The notes beneath the pieces are model-generated. The model did not search any database. It had not been told where the DNA came from and worked only from the letters and a program-made list of their open reading frames with translations. 14,534 nt of DNA from Abditibacteriota bacterium (GTDB lineage: Bacteria > Armatimonadota > UBA5829). Of the stretch, positions 1-7,156 are shown piece after piece; within the stretch, counting starts at the first letter, position 1, and each line of letters opens with the position of its first letter. Made by a program: the position numbers and the translations under genes. Location: positions 1-14,534 of the forward strand of contig JAGDDM010000001.1 in NCBI GenBank assembly GCA_017958015.1, in the 5' to 3' direction.

Positions 1-1
1 C

Positions 2-1021
2 TACTTCAGGAATCTGAGCATCATCGGACCGGCGGCGCTGAAGTACGATGTTCCTTTCAACTCGATTATTCTCGATATAGAGCACTTTATTTTCAGAGAC
101 CCCACGGACGACGATATCCGCTGGCAGGTGTACACCTCTCTCGCCTACGGCGCGAAGGGAATACTGTATTTCACCTACGCGGTGCCCACCGGCGACCCCA
201 ACTATGTATGGGGCGACGCTCTCACCGACAGGGAGGGGAACAAAACCCGGCGGTATTATGCCGCGCGGAAGTTAAACGGCGAGATTGCCGCATTGGGCGA
301 TACTCTTCTCGATCTTACCTCCGTGGGGGTTTTTCACACCGGCCGTCTCTACGGCGGATGCCAGCCGGTGCCGGAGGAAAACCTCATTAAACTTACCGGC
401 GGCGAGTTTGTGCTGGGACAGTTCAGAGCCTCCGACGGCAGCCTCTACGCCATGGTGACGAACCGCTCCATGACGGAAAAGCAAACCGCGTTTTTGAGGT
501 TTGCCCAAAGGGTCAAGGTTTCGGAAGTCGAGCCCCACGGCGGATTCGGAGTTCAATATGCCCCGGACAGATGGCAAAAAACTCTTCTGCCCGGCGACGG
601 GGCCCTCATAAAAATCGAACCCGCGGGGATTCTCCGGGCAAAGTGGGACTACTTCGCGAAGCCCATGCCCCGGGTGTCGATTTTCGCTCCCGACGAATCT
701 GCCGCTCGTACGGCGGAGAACGTGAAGAATGAACTGGCCGGAAAGGTGAACGTTTTCGTCATCGGCTCCGACAGTGACGATCCCGCCCACACGGCCCGCA
801 GACTTCGCTCCGACGCCTATGTGATTCTCGGTTCCCGGTCCTGTTTTATGCCCTTCAACCGGGATATGTCCGAGAAGCTGGCAAAGTCGATTGACCCGGC
901 GGCGGACGAGAATATTTCCGCTTTCGGCGACATCACCCACATTTTCTGTCCCGCGGCGGTAGTCAATATCGATAATGCCCACAAGTTGGCGGAAGGTATA
1001 TTAAGGTATTTCGGCTTATGA
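2..1021 (+). CDS. Glycoside-hydrolase-like protein, C-terminal part (5' end outside window)
   Basis: The frame is open from the first complete codon at position 2, so the gene starts upstream; 339 residues are visible. The GTG at 128 is internal (V43) because homology-like sequence continues before it. Residues about 20-110 look like the end of a TIM-barrel glycoside hydrolase of the beta-galactosidase/GH42-like type: the stretch around RWQVYTSLAYGAKGILYFTY, followed by a GD-x-LTDREGNKTRRYY segment, is typical of such enzymes from gut and environmental bacteria. Residues about 130-205 look like a beta-sandwich. The last 115 residues or so alternate strands and helices (VSIFAP, VNVFVIGS, AYVILGS) like a Rossmann or flavodoxin-type fold that I do not recognise. 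No catalytic glutamate can be assigned because the front of the barrel is missing, so the substrate is unknown. The stop overlaps the next start as ATGA, implying coupling to the glycosyltransferase gene. Confidence 0.7.
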   Translation, partial: YFRNLSIIGPAALKYDVPFNSIILDIEHFIFRDPTDDDIRWQVYTSLAYGAKGILYFTYAVPTGDPNYVWGDALTDREGNKTRRYYAARKLNGEIAALGDTLLDLTSVGVFHTGRLYGGCQPVPEENLIKLTGGEFVLGQFRASDGSLYAMVTNRSMTEKQTAFLRFAQRVKVSEVEPHGGFGVQYAPDRWQKTLLPGDGALIKIEPAGILRAKWDYFAKPMPRVSIFAPDESAARTAENVKNELAGKVNVFVIGSDSDDPAHTARRLRSDAYVILGSRSCFMPFNRDMSEKLAKSIDPAADENISAFGDITHIFCPAAVVNIDNAHKLAEGILRYFGL

Positions 1022-2142
1022 AAATAGGCATATTCAGCGAAAGCTACGAACCCATAGTGAACGGTGTGTCCGTGTCCGTGGCCGTCCTTCGGGACGGACT
1101 TGTCGGTCGCGGTCACGACGTGTTCGTGTTCGCCCCCGCCTATCCGGGTCATAAGGACGATTACGACAAGGTCGTCAGGGTCCCCTCCAACTCCCTTTTC
1201 GTGAAGGGCTACCCCCTGCCGTATCCCCGTATTCCGGATTTTCGGCACCTTGGGCTCGACATCGTCCACACACAGATACCTTTCACCCTCGGCACCTTGG
1301 CGCAGAACGTGTGTCTCAAAGAAGGCATTCCCGTCGTCTCCACAAACCACACCCTCTACGCCGACTACGCCCATTACTGCAAATTTTTACCCCAAGGCCT
1401 CACGGTTCCCCTGCTCATAAAGTGGATGCGGCGGTACTACAACCGCTGCCGCCGGGTCTGCGTTCCCTCGGGACCCATCGGCGAGCTTCTGCGTTCCTAC
1501 GGCGTCACCGTGCCCTTGGACGTGATTAAAACCGGCATAAAGGGCGTTCCCGACTACACCGAGGCGGACAAGGCGGAGGCCCGGGCGAAGCTCGGGGTGC
1601 CGGAGGACAAGACAATGCTTCTCTACGTGGGCAGAGTGGCGGAGGAGAAGAACCCGGGTTTGCTCATGAAGTCCCTGGCGGCGCTGAAGCGAAGCGACGT
1701 TGTCACCTACATGGTGGGCGGCGGTCCGGCGCTTCACGAAATCGAGAACGAGGCGAGAGCCTTGGGCGTGGGCGAGATTGTGTTCACCGGAATGCTGGAC
1801 CACGCGGAGATAATTCCCTACCTCATGGCGGCGGATGTTTTCGCCTTCCCCAGCGTCACCGACACCCAGGGAATCGCCGTGGCGGAGGCCATGAGCGCCG
1901 CGCTTCCCTGCGTCTCAATGAACGCCGGCGGCATACCGGAGAATATGACCGACGGGGTGGACGGCTTTCTCTGCGAGAACAGGGTTGAGTCCTACTCGGC
2001 GGCTCTCAAGAAGCTTTTCGACAACCCGGATTTGCGGCGGAAGATGGGAGAAAACGCGAAAAAAGATTCCGCCCGGTTTTCCGTGGGCGGAATGATAGAT
2101 AAGTTTGAGGAGTTTTACTCTAAGGCGCTTTACGAAGCCTGA
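1018..2142 (+). CDS. GT4-family glycosyltransferase
   Basis: This 374-residue GT-B fold enzyme should transfer a sugar from a nucleotide donor at the cytoplasmic membrane face. The N-terminal acceptor domain (1-170) opens with SESYEPIVNGVSVS, the glycine-containing loop of family 4. The donor domain (195-350) has the GR-x4-K phosphate clamp (R206, K211), a GGGP turn at 234-237 and the sugar-binding segment TDTQGIAVAEA (D282-E290). The usual first glutamate of the E-x7-E motif is aspartate here, a change I believe occurs in other members. Overall style, including HTQIPFTLG (84-92), resembles bacterial diacylglycerol glucosyltransferases, which make membrane glycolipids or lipoteichoic acid anchors. 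That acceptor is inference; polysaccharide synthesis is equally possible. The gene starts at ATG 1018 in an ATGA overlap with the upstream gene. Its last 23 bp overlap the convergent lgt gene. Confidence 0.85.
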   Translation: MKIGIFSESYEPIVNGVSVSVAVLRDGLVGRGHDVFVFAPAYPGHKDDYDKVVRVPSNSLFVKGYPLPYPRIPDFRHLGLDIVHTQIPFTLGTLAQNVCLKEGIPVVSTNHTLYADYAHYCKFLPQGLTVPLLIKWMRRYYNRCRRVCVPSGPIGELLRSYGVTVPLDVIKTGIKGVPDYTEADKAEARAKLGVPEDKTMLLYVGRVAEEKNPGLLMKSLAALKRSDVVTYMVGGGPALHEIENEARALGVGEIVFTGMLDHAEIIPYLMAADVFAFPSVTDTQGIAVAEAMSAALPCVSMNAGGIPENMTDGVDGFLCENRVESYSAALKKLFDNPDLRRKMGENAKKDSARFSVGGMIDKFEEFYSKALYEA

Positions 2143-2851
2143 GGGCGAATATGAGGCCGATGGCGAACATGAGCACCGAAAAGCCCTGGGCTTGGGTGAG
2201 GCCGAAGCGCCACATTTCCGCGGAGTAGCCTTCCCGCAGAAACTCAATCAGGAACCGGTAGAGGGCGTACATGGCGCAGTAGGCGGCTATAAGAAATCCC
2301 GGTTTCGCCGGCAGCTTCTCCAGCCTCGTCATGACCCAAAAGATGATGAGGTTTATTAGGGCGGCGTATATCTGAGTGGGGTGGCAGGGCGTAACGCCGT
2401 CGAAGCGGACGCCCCAGGGCAGATTCGTGGGACAGCCGCCGCAGCAGCCGTTCAGGAAACAGCCGATTCTGGCCACGGCGTAGCCCAGGGGAAGCGCCGG
2501 GATGAACAGGTCGCACATTTCCGGGAAACTGAGTTTTTTAACGCGGCAGTAGATATAGCCGCAAACGAGGGCGAGGATCAGGCCGCCGTGGAAGCTGAGC
2601 CCCCCCTGCCAGACTTTGAAAAAATCGCTCCAGGGTTCCGTGTCCCGATTAAGCAGGACGTAGAGGAGCCTGGAACCGAGAACCCCGGACACGAGGCAGA
2701 GACATGTTATGTCGTAAACCGTGTCTTGGGGGATATTTTTTTGTCTCGCTTTTTTTGCCGTGCGGAGCATACCCGCGATGAAAGCCACCGCCAACATCAG
2801 GCCGTAGGAGCGGATGGGAATGCCGAATACGGTAAACAGAGTTGAGTACAT
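2120..2851 (-). CDS. lgt: Prolipoprotein diacylglyceryl transferase
   Basis: Lgt moves diacylglycerol from phosphatidylglycerol to the lipobox cysteine of prolipoproteins, the first step of lipoprotein maturation in the cytoplasmic membrane. The 243-residue product is hydrophobic with about seven membrane spans. Visible family landmarks are SYG near the N-terminus (Y16), SFHGG (H88), the signature VARIGCFLNGCCGG (R128, N134), HPTQIY (H157, Y162) and YRFLIEFLRE (R199, E203), which correspond to essential residues of E. coli Lgt. The signature has NGCCGG instead of the common NGE, a variant known in many non-enteric Lgt proteins. The start ATG at 2851 follows the TGA of the upstream hydrolase gene by one base, with no clear Shine-Dalgarno in front, so translation probably depends on reinitiation. 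It is the last gene of the minus-strand unit and runs into the glycosyltransferase gene. Confidence 0.95.
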   Translation of the reverse strand: MYSTLFTVFGIPIRSYGLMLAVAFIAGMLRTAKKARQKNIPQDTVYDITCLCLVSGVLGSRLLYVLLNRDTEPWSDFFKVWQGGLSFHGGLILALVCGYIYCRVKKLSFPEMCDLFIPALPLGYAVARIGCFLNGCCGGCPTNLPWGVRFDGVTPCHPTQIYAALINLIIFWVMTRLEKLPAKPGFLIAAYCAMYALYRFLIEFLREGYSAEMWRFGLTQAQGFSVLMFAIGLIFALRLRKAP

Positions 2852-2852
2852 G

Positions 2853-3551
2853 TCAGTTTGTTATTATGTCGAAAAACTCCGCCGCGGCGAAGAGCTCCCG
2901 GAAAGGGCTGTGGCCGCAGTCGGTGATGATGTCTATCTCGTAGTCAATAAGTTCTTTGTCCAGGGGCTCCGTCACACCCTCCGAGGGGTGGGGGTCCCTG
3001 TCGCCGAATATAAAGTGTGTGGGGCAGGTGAGTTCCGTGAAGGCTTTCAGGATTTCGCCCTTTGTTCTCATTTCCGCGGCCGATGGCCAAACCGCGTCGA
3101 ACAGGGCCTTGTCGAAATCGCCGTCACGGCCCGGAGCGGCGGAAAAATTGTCGCTTTTCGCCGCCAGTCGGGCGATTGTCTCGATGTCGCCCCGGGCCTC
3201 CGCCTTAAAATATTCCTCACGCTCCGTCTCGGAAAGGTTTTCGAGGCGGCGTTCTCTTATAAGGGGAACGTATTCGTCCGTAAGGGGCGGACAGCCCACG
3301 GCAATAAACTTTTCGGCGATGTCCGGATACTTCGCCAGCGTCAGCGCGGCCAGCCAAGCGCCCCAAGAGTGGCCTATGACAATGGGGCTGTCGGTGATTT
3401 GCGAAGCCGTTTCCTCAATAAGCTCCGGAACGGCGCGCTTTGTCTGAACCGCTTCGACAACTTCCGCGCCGGTGACGAACCGCAGTTCCTTGGCGAAGCC
3501 GTGTAAAGAACCCGCGGCTCCCGGACCGCCGTGGACAAGGACGTATTTCAA
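2853..3551 (-). CDS. Alpha/beta-hydrolase family protein (TTG start)
   Basis: The 232-residue protein carries the alpha/beta-hydrolase landmarks: an oxyanion-hole motif HGGPG at 7-11, the nucleophile elbow GHSWG at 60-64 (S62), an acid in GDRDPHP (D184 or D186) and a histidine in DCGHSPF (H214). The HGGPG plus G-x-SWG combination is reminiscent of S33 prolyl aminopeptidases, but the protein is shorter than those, so the substrate is left open. There is no signal peptide, so it should be cytoplasmic. The start is TTG at 3551: it overlaps the lspA stop as TTGA, has a GGAAGG nine bases upstream, and no ATG lies before the essential HGGPG motif. It sits between lspA and lgt with almost no spacing, so it is co-translated with lipoprotein-processing genes. 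A functional link to lipoproteins is only inference from position. Confidence 0.85.
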   Translation of the reverse strand: MKYVLVHGGPGAAGSLHGFAKELRFVTGAEVVEAVQTKRAVPELIEETASQITDSPIVIGHSWGAWLAALTLAKYPDIAEKFIAVGCPPLTDEYVPLIRERRLENLSETEREEYFKAEARGDIETIARLAAKSDNFSAAPGRDGDFDKALFDAVWPSAAEMRTKGEILKAFTELTCPTHFIFGDRDPHPSEGVTEPLDKELIDYEIDIITDCGHSPFRELFAAAEFFDIITN

Positions 3552-4036
3552 CGGGTCTTACCTTCCCGCTTCTCCACCGCCATAACGCCGATGAAAAGGA
3601 GAATGACGCCGATTGTCAGGGCTGAGTCGGCGATGTTGAAGTTGGGAAACACGTGGCCGCCCGCCGCCACGCGGATGAAGTCTGTAACGCCCACTTTCAT
3701 GAAGAGGGCTCTGTCGATGCTGTTGCCCACCGCTCCCGAAAGCAGGAGGGCGAAGGCCGTGTCAACGAGTTTTGAGCCCTTGGTTTTCCGCATGGCTCGG
3801 ACGATTATGAATATGGCCACCACGGCGATGAGGAGAAGCAGCGGCGTGCAGCCCTGCATGGCGCCGAAGGCGGCGCCGGGGTTGAAGCTGAGCTCAAAGC
3901 CCAGAAAATCCCCCATAATCTCCGCGATGTGGCCGTCGGCGAGAAAATGCCGGGCGGCGGCTTTGGTAATCTGATCCGCCGCCAGCACAATCACGAATAT
4001 AAGGTACATGAGGAGGTTGTCTTTGATGTGTTTCAT
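3548..4036 (-). CDS. lspA: Lipoprotein signal peptidase (signal peptidase II)
   Basis: LspA cleaves the signal peptide of diacylglyceryl-modified prolipoproteins in the membrane, acting directly after Lgt. At 162 residues it has the usual size and about four membrane helices. Conserved blocks are ADQITK (D21), FNPGAAFG (N52), GNSIDR (N105, R109), VTDF (catalytic D119) and FNIADSALTIG (catalytic D137), so the aspartate pair is intact. The ATG at 4036 is preceded by AGGAGG at a spacing of seven bases. That Shine-Dalgarno lies inside the last codons of the upstream zinc-finger gene, whose stop overlaps this start as ATGA. The stop in turn overlaps the TTG of the hydrolase gene. The order traR-lspA after ileS is common in Bacillota, where an rluD-type pseudouridine synthase gene often follows; here a hydrolase gene does. 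Confidence 0.96.
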   Translation of the reverse strand: MKHIKDNLLMYLIFVIVLAADQITKAAARHFLADGHIAEIMGDFLGFELSFNPGAAFGAMQGCTPLLLLIAVVAIFIIVRAMRKTKGSKLVDTAFALLLSGAVGNSIDRALFMKVGVTDFIRVAAGGHVFPNFNIADSALTIGVILLFIGVMAVEKREGKTR

Positions 4037-4326
4037 TCTTCTTCCTCCTCTGCGCAGTCAAGGCAGAGAGCGGCGGTGGGCAAAACCCGGAGCCGAGCGG
4101 GGGCGATGGCCTTGCCGCACTTGAGGCAGATGCCGTAGGTTCCCTTTTCCATGCGCTCGAGAGCCGCTTGAACTTCCGCTTCCGCTCTGTCGTAGTCGTC
4201 CTCGATTGGCGGTACTTCCGGGGCCTCCGGATAAGCGCCCGCCGGGACGTCTGTCCCGGCGAGGATTTTTCTTTCGTTTTCGATTCTCTCAAGTTCCGAG
4301 AGAAGTTTTTCTTTGTATTCGTTCAT
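4033..4326 (-). CDS. TraR/DksA-type C4 zinc-finger protein
   Basis: This 97-residue protein has a charged helical N-terminal half and a C-terminal four-cysteine zinc finger with C67-x2-C70 and C88-x2-C91 around an APARLRVLP segment, the pattern of the TraR/DksA family. Its size and place directly after ileS match the YteA-like members of Bacillota. DksA itself binds the RNA polymerase secondary channel with ppGpp; whether this short protein does so is unknown. The start at 4326 is chosen because it forms a TGATG overlap with the ileS stop and begins a sensible helix (MNEYKEKLLSELERI); the open frame further upstream, inside ileS, gives an arginine/proline-rich sequence unlike the family. The protein ends in five glutamates, whose purine-rich codons also provide the lspA ribosome-binding site. 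Confidence 0.88.
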   Translation of the reverse strand: MNEYKEKLLSELERIENERKILAGTDVPAGAYPEAPEVPPIEDDYDRAEAEVQAALERMEKGTYGICLKCGKAIAPARLRVLPTAALCLDCAEEEEE

Positions 4327-7079
4327 CAAAGGTTCTTGACGATTTCCGCGCAGCGGGCGCAGAGAGTGGGATGGTCGCCGCAGTGACCCACGGTTTCGGA
4401 CACCAGGCGGCACCGGTCGCACTTCTCGCCGACGGCGGGGGAAACTTCCGCCACCGTTTCGCCGTCGCCCTCAATGAGTTCCGCTTGGGAGACGATGAAC
4501 AGGGAAGCCAGCTCATCTTCGTGGGCCTTCAGAAGTTTGTATGTGTCGCCGGAGGCGGTGACCTTCACGGCGGACTCCACGGGCTTGGCGATGACGCCGT
4601 CCTGCCGCGCCTTTTCGATTGCCAGCAGCACCGCGTCCCGAACCTCCAGGAGCGCCTTCCACTCTTCGGCGAGGGCGTCGTTGCGCCAAGCCGGGTTTAC
4701 CTTCGGGAACATCTCCAGGAACACGGATTCCTCTTTCTTGCCCGGTGTGAAGGAGTAGACTTCCTCGGAGGTGTGGGGCATAATGGGCGCCAGCATCCGA
4801 GTGAGGGCGGAGAGAATCTCGAAGCAAACCGTCTGGGCGGATCTGCGCTCCACGGACTTGGCCGGGGATGTGTAGAGCCGGTCCTTCAGCACGTCGAAGT
4901 AGAGGCTGCTGAGGTCCACGGAGCAGTAGTTGTGCACCGCGTGGTAAATCTTGTGGAAGTCGTAGGCCTCGTAGGCGGCGGTAATCGCTTCTATCGTATC
5001 GTTAAGCCGAATCAGGGCGTACTTGTCTATATCGAGCATGTCCTTGTAGGCCACCTTGTCCGTCTCCGGGTCGAAGTCGTAGAGGTTGCCAAGGGCGAAG
5101 CGGTAGGTGTTGCGGATGCGTCTGTAGGCGTCGGTGATTCTGGTTATAATCTGTTTGCCGATGCGGGCGTCCTCGCGGTAGTTGATGGAGCTGACCCACA
5201 GGCGCAGGACGTCGGCGCCCACTTCCTTGATGATTTGGAGCGGGGATATGCCGTTGCCGGCGGACTTGCTCATGGCTCTGCCGTCCTCGGCAAGCATGAA
5301 GCCGTGGCTTATGATTTGCCTGAAGGGGGGTATGCCCTCGGTGGCTTCGCCGACGACAAAGGACTTGTTGAACCAACCTCTGTGCTGGTCGCTGCCCTCA
5401 AGGTACACGTCCGCGGGATAGGAAAGTTCTTCCCGGTTGTCCAGAACGCAGTGGCAGCTGGAGCCGGAATCGAACCAAACGTCGAAGATGTCGCTTTCCT
5501 TCTCGAAGTCGGTGCCGCCGCACTCGGGGCACTTGTAACCCTCCGGCAGAAGCTCCGTGGCGGATTTCTCGAACCAGGAGTCGCTGCCGTGTTTCAAACT
5601 GTCTTCGTACACGGCGTCGATGGTTTCCTTTTCCATGACGATGTGGTTGCAGTTCTTGCAGTAGAACACCGGAATGGCAACGCCCCAGCTTCTCTGGCGG
5701 GAGAGGCACCAGTCCGGGGAACCCTCGATCATGGCGTAGAGCCGGTTGGCGGCTTCCGGAGGAGTGAACTCTATGCTCTTTTTGATGTCCTCAAGCATTC
5801 TCTGCCGCAGTTCGTTGTGGTCAATCCGCATGAACCACTGAACGGTGGTGCGGAAGATGACCGGCTTGTGGCAGCGCCAGCAGTGGGGATAGGAGTGGGT
5901 TATCTGTTCGGTCTGCAGGAGGGCGCCCACCTTTGTGAGGGCTTCCATGACCGCCGCGTTCCCTTGCTTGAACACGTGGAGTCCCTCGAACTCGCCCGCT
6001 TCTTTGGTGAAGCGTCCGGCGGCGTTCACGGGGTTGATAATGGGCAGGTTGTAGCGGACGCCGGTTTCGAAGTCCTCACGGCCGTGTCCCGGAGCGGTGT
6101 GAACCACGCCGGTGCCGTCCTCGAGAGTGACGTAGTCGGCGCAGACGCAGACGGAGAGCCGCTCCGTAAGCGGGTGCTTGAACTCCGCGCCCTCAAGTTC
6201 CTTGCCGGGGACTGTCTTGATTATCTCGTAATTCTCAACGCCGATTTTGCCCATAACCTTGGGAGTGAGCTCCTTGGCTATGACGTAAGTGGCGTCCGGT
6301 GTTTTGACAAAAGCGTATTCGTTTTCCGGATGGACCGCCACCGCCACGTTGGCGGGGATTGTCCAGGGTGTGGTCGTCCAGATTACGGTGTAGGGGTTTT
6401 CGATTCCCTCGAAGAGCCCGTTCTTGTCGCTTGCCAGGGCGAAGCGGACGAAGATGGAGTCGGAGGTGTGGTCGGCGTACTCGATTTCCGCCTCAGCCAA
6501 CGCGGTTTCGTCGTTGATGCACCAGTGAATGGGCTTGAAGCCCCGGTAGATGTAGCCCTGTTCAACCAGGCGGCCGAAGGTCTTGATGATGGTGGCTTCG
6601 TATATGTCCGTCATGGTGAGGTAGGGGTTGTCCCAGTCGCCGTTGACGCCCAGCCGCTTAAACTGCTCCCGCTGGTTGTCTATCTGCTTGGCGGCGTACT
6701 CCCGGCAGGCTTTGCGCATCTCAACCTTGGTGGGCACAACGTGCTTCTTGGCGAACATCTGGCTCACCTTCTGCTCAATGGGCAGACCGTGGTTGTCCCA
6801 GCCCGGAATGTAGGGGGCGGCGTAGCCGTTCATGGACTTGTAGCGGAGGATGAAATCCTTCAGAAGTTTGTTCAGAGCGTGGCCCATGTGGATGTCGCCG
6901 TTGGAGTAGGGCGGGCCGTCGTGGAGCAGGAATCTGCCCTTGGGGTTGTCTCTGTCCAAAAGCTTGTGATAAAGGTCGATATCTTCCCAAAGTTTCTCGA
7001 AGTTAAGCTCCCGAACCGGGAGATTTGCCTTCATGGGGAAGTCTGTTTTCGGTAGATTAACGGTTTTTCCGTATTCCAT
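4326..7079 (-). CDS. ileS: Isoleucyl-tRNA synthetase
   Basis: IleRS charges tRNA-Ile with isoleucine in the cytoplasm and edits misactivated valine. The 917-residue product starts with MEYGKTVNLPKTDFPMKANL, the usual bacterial N-terminus. The class I signature is HMGH at 64-67. The CP1 editing domain spans roughly 190-400 and contains TTTPWT (235-240) and GTGVVHTAPGHG (322-333). Two cysteine pairs lie at 474/477 and 517/520. The second class I signature reads AMSKS at 602-606, with alanine for the usual first lysine while the catalytic second lysine is kept. A C-terminal zinc site is formed by C887, C890, C907 and C910. A GTG at 7160 overlaps the rfbD stop and would add 27 residues, but it lacks a Shine-Dalgarno and family support. 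ATG 7079 has a weak GGAG about twelve bases upstream. No T-box leader fits in the 77-bp gap. Confidence 0.97.
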   Translation of the reverse strand: MEYGKTVNLPKTDFPMKANLPVRELNFEKLWEDIDLYHKLLDRDNPKGRFLLHDGPPYSNGDIHMGHALNKLLKDFILRYKSMNGYAAPYIPGWDNHGLPIEQKVSQMFAKKHVVPTKVEMRKACREYAAKQIDNQREQFKRLGVNGDWDNPYLTMTDIYEATIIKTFGRLVEQGYIYRGFKPIHWCINDETALAEAEIEYADHTSDSIFVRFALASDKNGLFEGIENPYTVIWTTTPWTIPANVAVAVHPENEYAFVKTPDATYVIAKELTPKVMGKIGVENYEIIKTVPGKELEGAEFKHPLTERLSVCVCADYVTLEDGTGVVHTAPGHGREDFETGVRYNLPIINPVNAAGRFTKEAGEFEGLHVFKQGNAAVMEALTKVGALLQTEQITHSYPHCWRCHKPVIFRTTVQWFMRIDHNELRQRMLEDIKKSIEFTPPEAANRLYAMIEGSPDWCLSRQRSWGVAIPVFYCKNCNHIVMEKETIDAVYEDSLKHGSDSWFEKSATELLPEGYKCPECGGTDFEKESDIFDVWFDSGSSCHCVLDNREELSYPADVYLEGSDQHRGWFNKSFVVGEATEGIPPFRQIISHGFMLAEDGRAMSKSAGNGISPLQIIKEVGADVLRLWVSSINYREDARIGKQIITRITDAYRRIRNTYRFALGNLYDFDPETDKVAYKDMLDIDKYALIRLNDTIEAITAAYEAYDFHKIYHAVHNYCSVDLSSLYFDVLKDRLYTSPAKSVERRSAQTVCFEILSALTRMLAPIMPHTSEEVYSFTPGKKEESVFLEMFPKVNPAWRNDALAEEWKALLEVRDAVLLAIEKARQDGVIAKPVESAVKVTASGDTYKLLKAHEDELASLFIVSQAELIEGDGETVAEVSPAVGEKCDRCRLVSETVGHCGDHPTLCARCAEIVKNL

Positions 7080-7110
7080 TTTTCGATAGGTCTCCGTATA
7101 TGTTATGTTT

Positions 7111-7138
7111 TGGGGAATAGTGATTAGGGAATGGGGAA
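7111..7138 (+). repeat. Degenerate 7-bp tandem repeat array between rfbD and ileS
   Basis: Four consecutive heptamers on the plus strand read TGGGGAA, TAGTGAT, TAGGGAA and TGGGGAA. They lie in the 77-bp noncoding gap between the rfbD stop and the ileS start. Directly beside them, 7133-7147 can fold into a GGGGAAC/GTTTCCC stem with a very tight centre. No T-run follows on the minus strand, so it is not a convincing terminator. The 7-bp period is shared with the arrays at 8107 and 9274. Confidence 0.5.
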
Positions 7139-7156
7139 CGGTTTCCCGATTGCCGA

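Noticed and set aside
128..1021. GTG at 128 as the start of the first gene
   Set aside because: The same frame is open to the window edge, and the residues before it continue the glycoside-hydrolase-like sequence, so the gene is truncated by the window.
4206..7055. A very long open frame (about 949 codons) on the plus strand opposite ileS
   Set aside because: It is antisense to a full-length, motif-complete IleRS. Its translation is a low-complexity mix of V, G, L, H and A typical of the complement of GC-rich codons, with no recognisable domain.
7133..7147. Rho-independent terminator after rfbD
   Set aside because: The stem has almost no loop and is not followed by a U-run on the minus strand; it lies inside what looks like a continuous operon.
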